Positions 5,211-7,970 of a stretch of 7,970 bases of DNA are shown here, piece by piece. The DNA comes from Bacteroidota bacterium (GTDB taxonomy: Bacteria > Bacteroidota > Bacteroidia > Flavobacteriales > Flavobacteriaceae): assembly GCA_022560715.1 (NCBI GenBank), contig JADFSQ010000074.1, positions 1 through 7,970 of the forward strand. The letters run 5' to 3'. A model generated the notes under the pieces. That model made no database searches, was not told the origin of the DNA, and saw only the letters and a program-made list of their open reading frames with translations. Every line of letters begins with the position of its first letter. The first letter of the stretch is position 1. Position numbers and translations under genes: made by a program.

Positions 5211-7195
5211 TGCCTTTTAACACATATGCAAGTTCCATGATTAAGTTAAATTTTTTTTGGATTTTAGTTATTCTGTTTATTCTTGGCATATCTAATACCA
5301 AAGCTCAGGATTCTTTAAATACCGAGTTTGAAGATGTTGTAAAAAAAGCTCTTGTTTTAAGACCTTCAGAATTTAGTACCATAAAATCAATCTTTCGTAA
5401 ATATAGAAGAGACACCATACTAATGAGGCATTTAGCTATCGAAAGCCACCTTTTAAAATACAAAGAAGGTGAATGTTATGCTTTAAATTCACTAGGTATC
5501 ATTTACAGAAACTTCTCTCTTTACACTAAAGCTCTTGAAAGTCATAAACAAGCTGAAGAATTAGCCGAAGAGGCCAACAATATAGAATTAATGATGCTTA
5601 GTTTAAATATGCAAGGCGTAGTTTACAGAAGAATGGATTTTATTCGTTCCGCATTAGATTACCATGCAAAAGCACTAAACATTGCCAATACAGTAGAAAC
5701 TCCTTCTTATGATATAAAGCTTGGTATTGCAGTATCTCAAAATAGCATGGGAAATATCTATTTATCTCTAAAACAATACGATCTCGCTTTAGAGCAATTT
5801 AACAATTCGCTTGCTATAGAAAAAAGCTTAAATAATAAACTTGGTCTTGCTATAAATCATCACAATATAGGTTTTATTAAAGAGGCTAAAGGTCGTCTTG
5901 AAGACGCCTTAAAAGATTATGAAACATCTTTAAAATATAATAACGAGATAAACTCAGAGGTAGGTCGCGTAATATGTAACAATAGTATTGTACAGGTTTA
6001 TATTAAACAAAAAAACCTTCAGGGTGCTCTCAAACTTTCAGAGAGTACTCTAATCAAGGCTTTAGAAGTTGGAGATCAATTTTATATTTCTACCTCTTAT
6101 ATGAATATAGGTTGGGTAAACGGCGAATTAAACAATTTAACTCAAGCAGAAAAATATCTTAATCTTTCTATGGCTGTCTCTAAAAAATATGGCTTGAAAT
6201 CGTCAGAAATTGAAGTGTATAACCGTCTTTCAGAATTAAACACTAAAAAAGGGGATTATCAAACTGCTTTGCAAGAATTTAAAATGGCTGAAGAATTAGA
6301 ACAATCTATTAATAATGAACGGAATTTAAATTATATAAACGACTTGGTTTTGAAATATGAAAGTGATAGTAAAAGCAATACTATTAAAGCATTAGCCGAT
6401 GAAAATGAACTTGTAAAAACAAAGTTAGAAAATAACAAACTCGCACTTCTTTTTGGATTACTAGGTATTATTTTAGTGTCAATTCTTTTTACAGTTTATG
6501 ACAGACACAAAAATTTAAAACAAGAAAAGAAAATATTAACTTTAGAGCAAGACATGCTTCGTAGCCAAATGAACCCTCATTTTATATTTAATTCTTTAAA
6601 CTCTATTAAGCTATATATTATTAATAATGAAAAGGAAAATGCCGTTTATTATTTAAACAAGTTTGCGAAACTTATTCGGAAAATCCTTATGGCTTCTTCC
6701 GAAAAAGAGATTCCGCTTTCTGATGAGCTTGACACCATGAAGCTTTATATGAATATTGAAAACATACGGTTTTCTAACGCCATAGAATTTAAAATCTTAA
6801 TAGATGAAAATGTAAATACTCATAATATTAAAGTGCCTTCACTTATTATACAACCTTTTTTAGAAAATGCTATTTGGCATGGTTTATCTTCAAAAGAAGA
6901 AGATAAAAAAATTGAATTAAAAGTAGAAAAAAACAAAAAAAAGCATATTACTATTTCAATAACCGACAATGGTATTGGAAGAAAAGCTTCAAGAGAAATA
7001 AACAACCAAAAAACATTGAAACGGAAATCGGTTGGAATTTCATTAACTAAAGAGCGTTTAGCAAATTTCTCGAAACGCTATACCAATATGTATACTATAA
7101 AAATTGAAGATTTACACGATAAACAAGGTAGGGCATCAGGCACAAAAGTAATTCTTGATATTCCGATTGATTTAATCTCTTACGAAAAAGGCTAA
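5210..7195 (+). CDS. TPR-sensor, LytS-type membrane histidine kinase
   Basis: A 661-aa sensor kinase expected to phosphorylate the regulator encoded just before it. Residues 10-33 look like a signal peptide or N-terminal anchor (hydrophobic core FFWILVILFILG, then TKAQD, a plausible cleavage site). About seven tetratricopeptide repeats follow (roughly 91-122, 130-160, 175-207, 213-247, 254-287, 292-328, 335-366), placed in the periplasm if the peptide is cleaved. A transmembrane helix spans about 409-430, with charged, probably coiled-coil segments on both sides. The kinase core is of the His_kinase (PF06580) plus HATPase type: H457 in MNPHFIFNSLNS, N-box N553 in QPFLENAIWHGL, G-boxes DNGIG (586-590) and SVGISLTKERL. 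All key residues are intact. The start at 5210 overlaps the regulator stop in TAATG, indicating coupled translation; an alternative ATG at 5237 gives a cleaner signal peptide. The ligand is unknown. Confidence 0.94.
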   Translation: MPFNTYASSMIKLNFFWILVILFILGISNTKAQDSLNTEFEDVVKKALVLRPSEFSTIKSIFRKYRRDTILMRHLAIESHLLKYKEGECYALNSLGIIYRNFSLYTKALESHKQAEELAEEANNIELMMLSLNMQGVVYRRMDFIRSALDYHAKALNIANTVETPSYDIKLGIAVSQNSMGNIYLSLKQYDLALEQFNNSLAIEKSLNNKLGLAINHHNIGFIKEAKGRLEDALKDYETSLKYNNEINSEVGRVICNNSIVQVYIKQKNLQGALKLSESTLIKALEVGDQFYISTSYMNIGWVNGELNNLTQAEKYLNLSMAVSKKYGLKSSEIEVYNRLSELNTKKGDYQTALQEFKMAEELEQSINNERNLNYINDLVLKYESDSKSNTIKALADENELVKTKLENNKLALLFGLLGIILVSILFTVYDRHKNLKQEKKILTLEQDMLRSQMNPHFIFNSLNSIKLYIINNEKENAVYYLNKFAKLIRKILMASSEKEIPLSDELDTMKLYMNIENIRFSNAIEFKILIDENVNTHNIKVPSLIIQPFLENAIWHGLSSKEEDKKIELKVEKNKKKHITISITDNGIGRKASREINNQKTLKRKSVGISLTKERLANFSKRYTNMYTIKIEDLHDKQGRASGTKVILDIPIDLISYEKG

Positions 7196-7767
7196 CCCGA
7201 AGTATTCATGCTTTTAGCAACTTTTTCAAGTTCCATATACCAATCTTCGCCAAATTTTCGGATAAGAGCTTCTTTTACAAATTTATAGATTGGTATTTGA
7301 AGCTCTTTTCCAAAAGTACAAGCATCATCGCAAATTTCCCATTTATGATAATTAACTGCCGAAAACTCACTGTAATCTTTAACTCTAACAGGATACAGAT
7401 GGCATGACACAGGTTTTTTCCACGATATTTCGCCTTGGTTGTAAGCCTCTTCTATCCCGCAAATTGCAACGCCTCTATTATCAAAATTAACATAAGCGCA
7501 ATTTGCATTATTTACTAATGGTGTCTCTAATTCACCATCTTCAAGAGTGATATAAACTCCTTGCTCTTCAATAACTTTAATCCCTTCTGGTCTTAAAAAA
7601 GGTTTTATTTTTGGATAAACTTTCTGTAAAATTTTGACTTCCTCGTCCTCTAAAGGTGCTCCTGCATCACCATCTACACAACATGCTCCTTTACATGCGC
7701 TTAAATTACACATAAAATCTTTTTCTATAATATCTTCTGAAACAATTGTTTTTCCTAATTGAAACAC
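7192..7767 (-). CDS. Cysteine-rich DUF3109 family protein
   Basis: A 191-aa soluble protein of unknown function that I recognise as DUF3109 (PF11307). It has nine cysteines: C20, C25, C29 and C30 in CNLSACKGACC, then C90, C103 (AICGIEEA), C122 (SCHLYPVR), C146 and C150 (CDDAC). The first cluster and the CHLYP block recall the YkgJ/UPF0153 cysteine-cluster proteins, so binding of a metal or Fe-S cluster is likely but not shown. No signal peptide or membrane segment is visible. The start is GTG at 7767: a stop lies three codons upstream in frame, and AGGA sits 4 nt before the GTG. Its stop TAG overlaps the stop of the convergent kinase gene within CTAA, so neither gene has a terminator of its own between them. 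No functional link with the kinase follows, because the strands oppose. Confidence 0.88.
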   Translation of the reverse strand: MFQLGKTIVSEDIIEKDFMCNLSACKGACCVDGDAGAPLEDEEVKILQKVYPKIKPFLRPEGIKVIEEQGVYITLEDGELETPLVNNANCAYVNFDNRGVAICGIEEAYNQGEISWKKPVSCHLYPVRVKDYSEFSAVNYHKWEICDDACTFGKELQIPIYKFVKEALIRKFGEDWYMELEKVAKSMNTSG

Positions 7768-7791
7768 TTTATCCTAACATTAAAATTTACA

Positions 7792-7799
7792 CAAAAATA
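7792..7799 (-). promoter_or_regulatory. Candidate -7 box for the DUF3109 gene
   Basis: On the minus strand TATTTTTG is an exact match to the Bacteroidota -7 consensus TAnnTTTG, 24 bp before the GTG start, giving a short leader. The nearest TTTG upstream is 27 bp away, longer than the usual 19-21 bp, so the -33 element is poor. Expression from the upstream frame by read-through is the alternative. Confidence 0.4.
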
Positions 7800-7836
7800 G
7801 AGAAACTTTATTGTTTATTAATGTTACAAATCAATA

Positions 7837-7970
7837 TTAGAGAAAACTGATATTTATCTGTCTCTTTTTTTTAACAAAGTTAATTTTGAGATCAATACGA
7901 TCTGCTTGAATTTCAAAACTATCAAGTTGAAGTTCATTAAAAAATTTCAAAGTAACAAAAAAACAGACAG
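7837..7970 (-). CDS. Possible C-terminal end of an unidentified gene (partial)
   Basis: A minus-strand frame is open from the window edge to a TAA at 7837-7839, covering 44 codons. The segment NELQLDSFEIQADRIDLKI has an alternating polar/hydrophobic pattern typical of a beta strand and contains Asp, Glu, Gln and Arg residues that random A+T-rich DNA seldom encodes. It is followed by a basic KKKRQ stretch and a short hydrophobic end. The family is not recognised. The stop is about 70 bp upstream of the DUF3109 start on the same strand. The plus strand is also open here, so coding status is uncertain. Confidence 0.35.
   Translation of the reverse strand, partial: VCFFVTLKFFNELQLDSFEIQADRIDLKINFVKKKRQINISFL

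Noticed and set aside
6820..7005. Minus-strand open frame of 61 codons antisense to the kinase ATPase domain
   Set aside because: The Phe-rich peptide is the complement of Lys-rich kinase codons; there is no independent support.
7822..7970. Plus-strand open frame at the right edge
   Set aside because: It has no ATG in the visible part and encodes a Lys/Phe/Asn/Ile-rich string typical of A+T-rich non-coding DNA; the minus-strand frame is more protein-like.
1..7970. CRISPR array, tRNA/rRNA genes, insertion sequence or transposase, defence island
   Set aside because: No regularly spaced repeats, cloverleaf or rRNA sequence, transposase motifs or defence domains were seen; the identified genes are core metabolism and signalling.

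Overview
The window looks like a low-GC chromosome segment from the phylum Bacteroidota, most likely a Flavobacteriaceae species. The grounds are the strong A+T bias, translation starts with little or no Shine-Dalgarno sequence, a TAnnTTTG-type -7 box, a LytTR regulator paired with a TPR-type LytS-like kinase, and a DUF3109 protein, a family I know mainly from this phylum. No searches could be run; identifications rest on motifs and remembered family sequences.

Left part (1-3780, all genes on the minus strand): a short palindromic REP-like repeat abuts the stop codon of nrdA. Upstream of nrdA in the direction of transcription lies nrdB, so the order is nrdB then nrdA. Together they encode the two subunits of an aerobic class Ia ribonucleotide reductase that makes dNDPs for DNA synthesis. 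Both proteins resemble the eukaryotic enzyme (RRM1/RRM2) more than E. coli NrdAB, down to the C-terminal tails (CLMCGS and FDADF). The 262-bp spacer between them has no gene but contains several inverted and direct repeats.

Middle (3781-4475): about 700 bp of very A+T-rich DNA without a credible protein gene separates the divergent nrdB and response-regulator genes. It contains a perfect 14-bp terminator-like stem, a second 11-bp stem with a T-run, a third A+T-rich stem and an operator-like dyad. Terminators between two outward-facing genes have no annotated gene to terminate, so a small RNA or remnants of a lost gene are possible.

Right part (4476-7970): a two-component operon on the plus strand encodes a LytTR DNA-binding response regulator and, overlapping at TAATG, a membrane histidine kinase with a predicted signal peptide, about seven TPRs, one transmembrane helix and a LytS-type kinase core. 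The kinase gene runs into a convergent gene for a nine-cysteine DUF3109 protein; the two stop codons overlap within CTAA. At the right edge a minus-strand reading frame may be the C-terminus of another gene. The core genes are intact; the most unusual material is in the two structured non-coding spacers.
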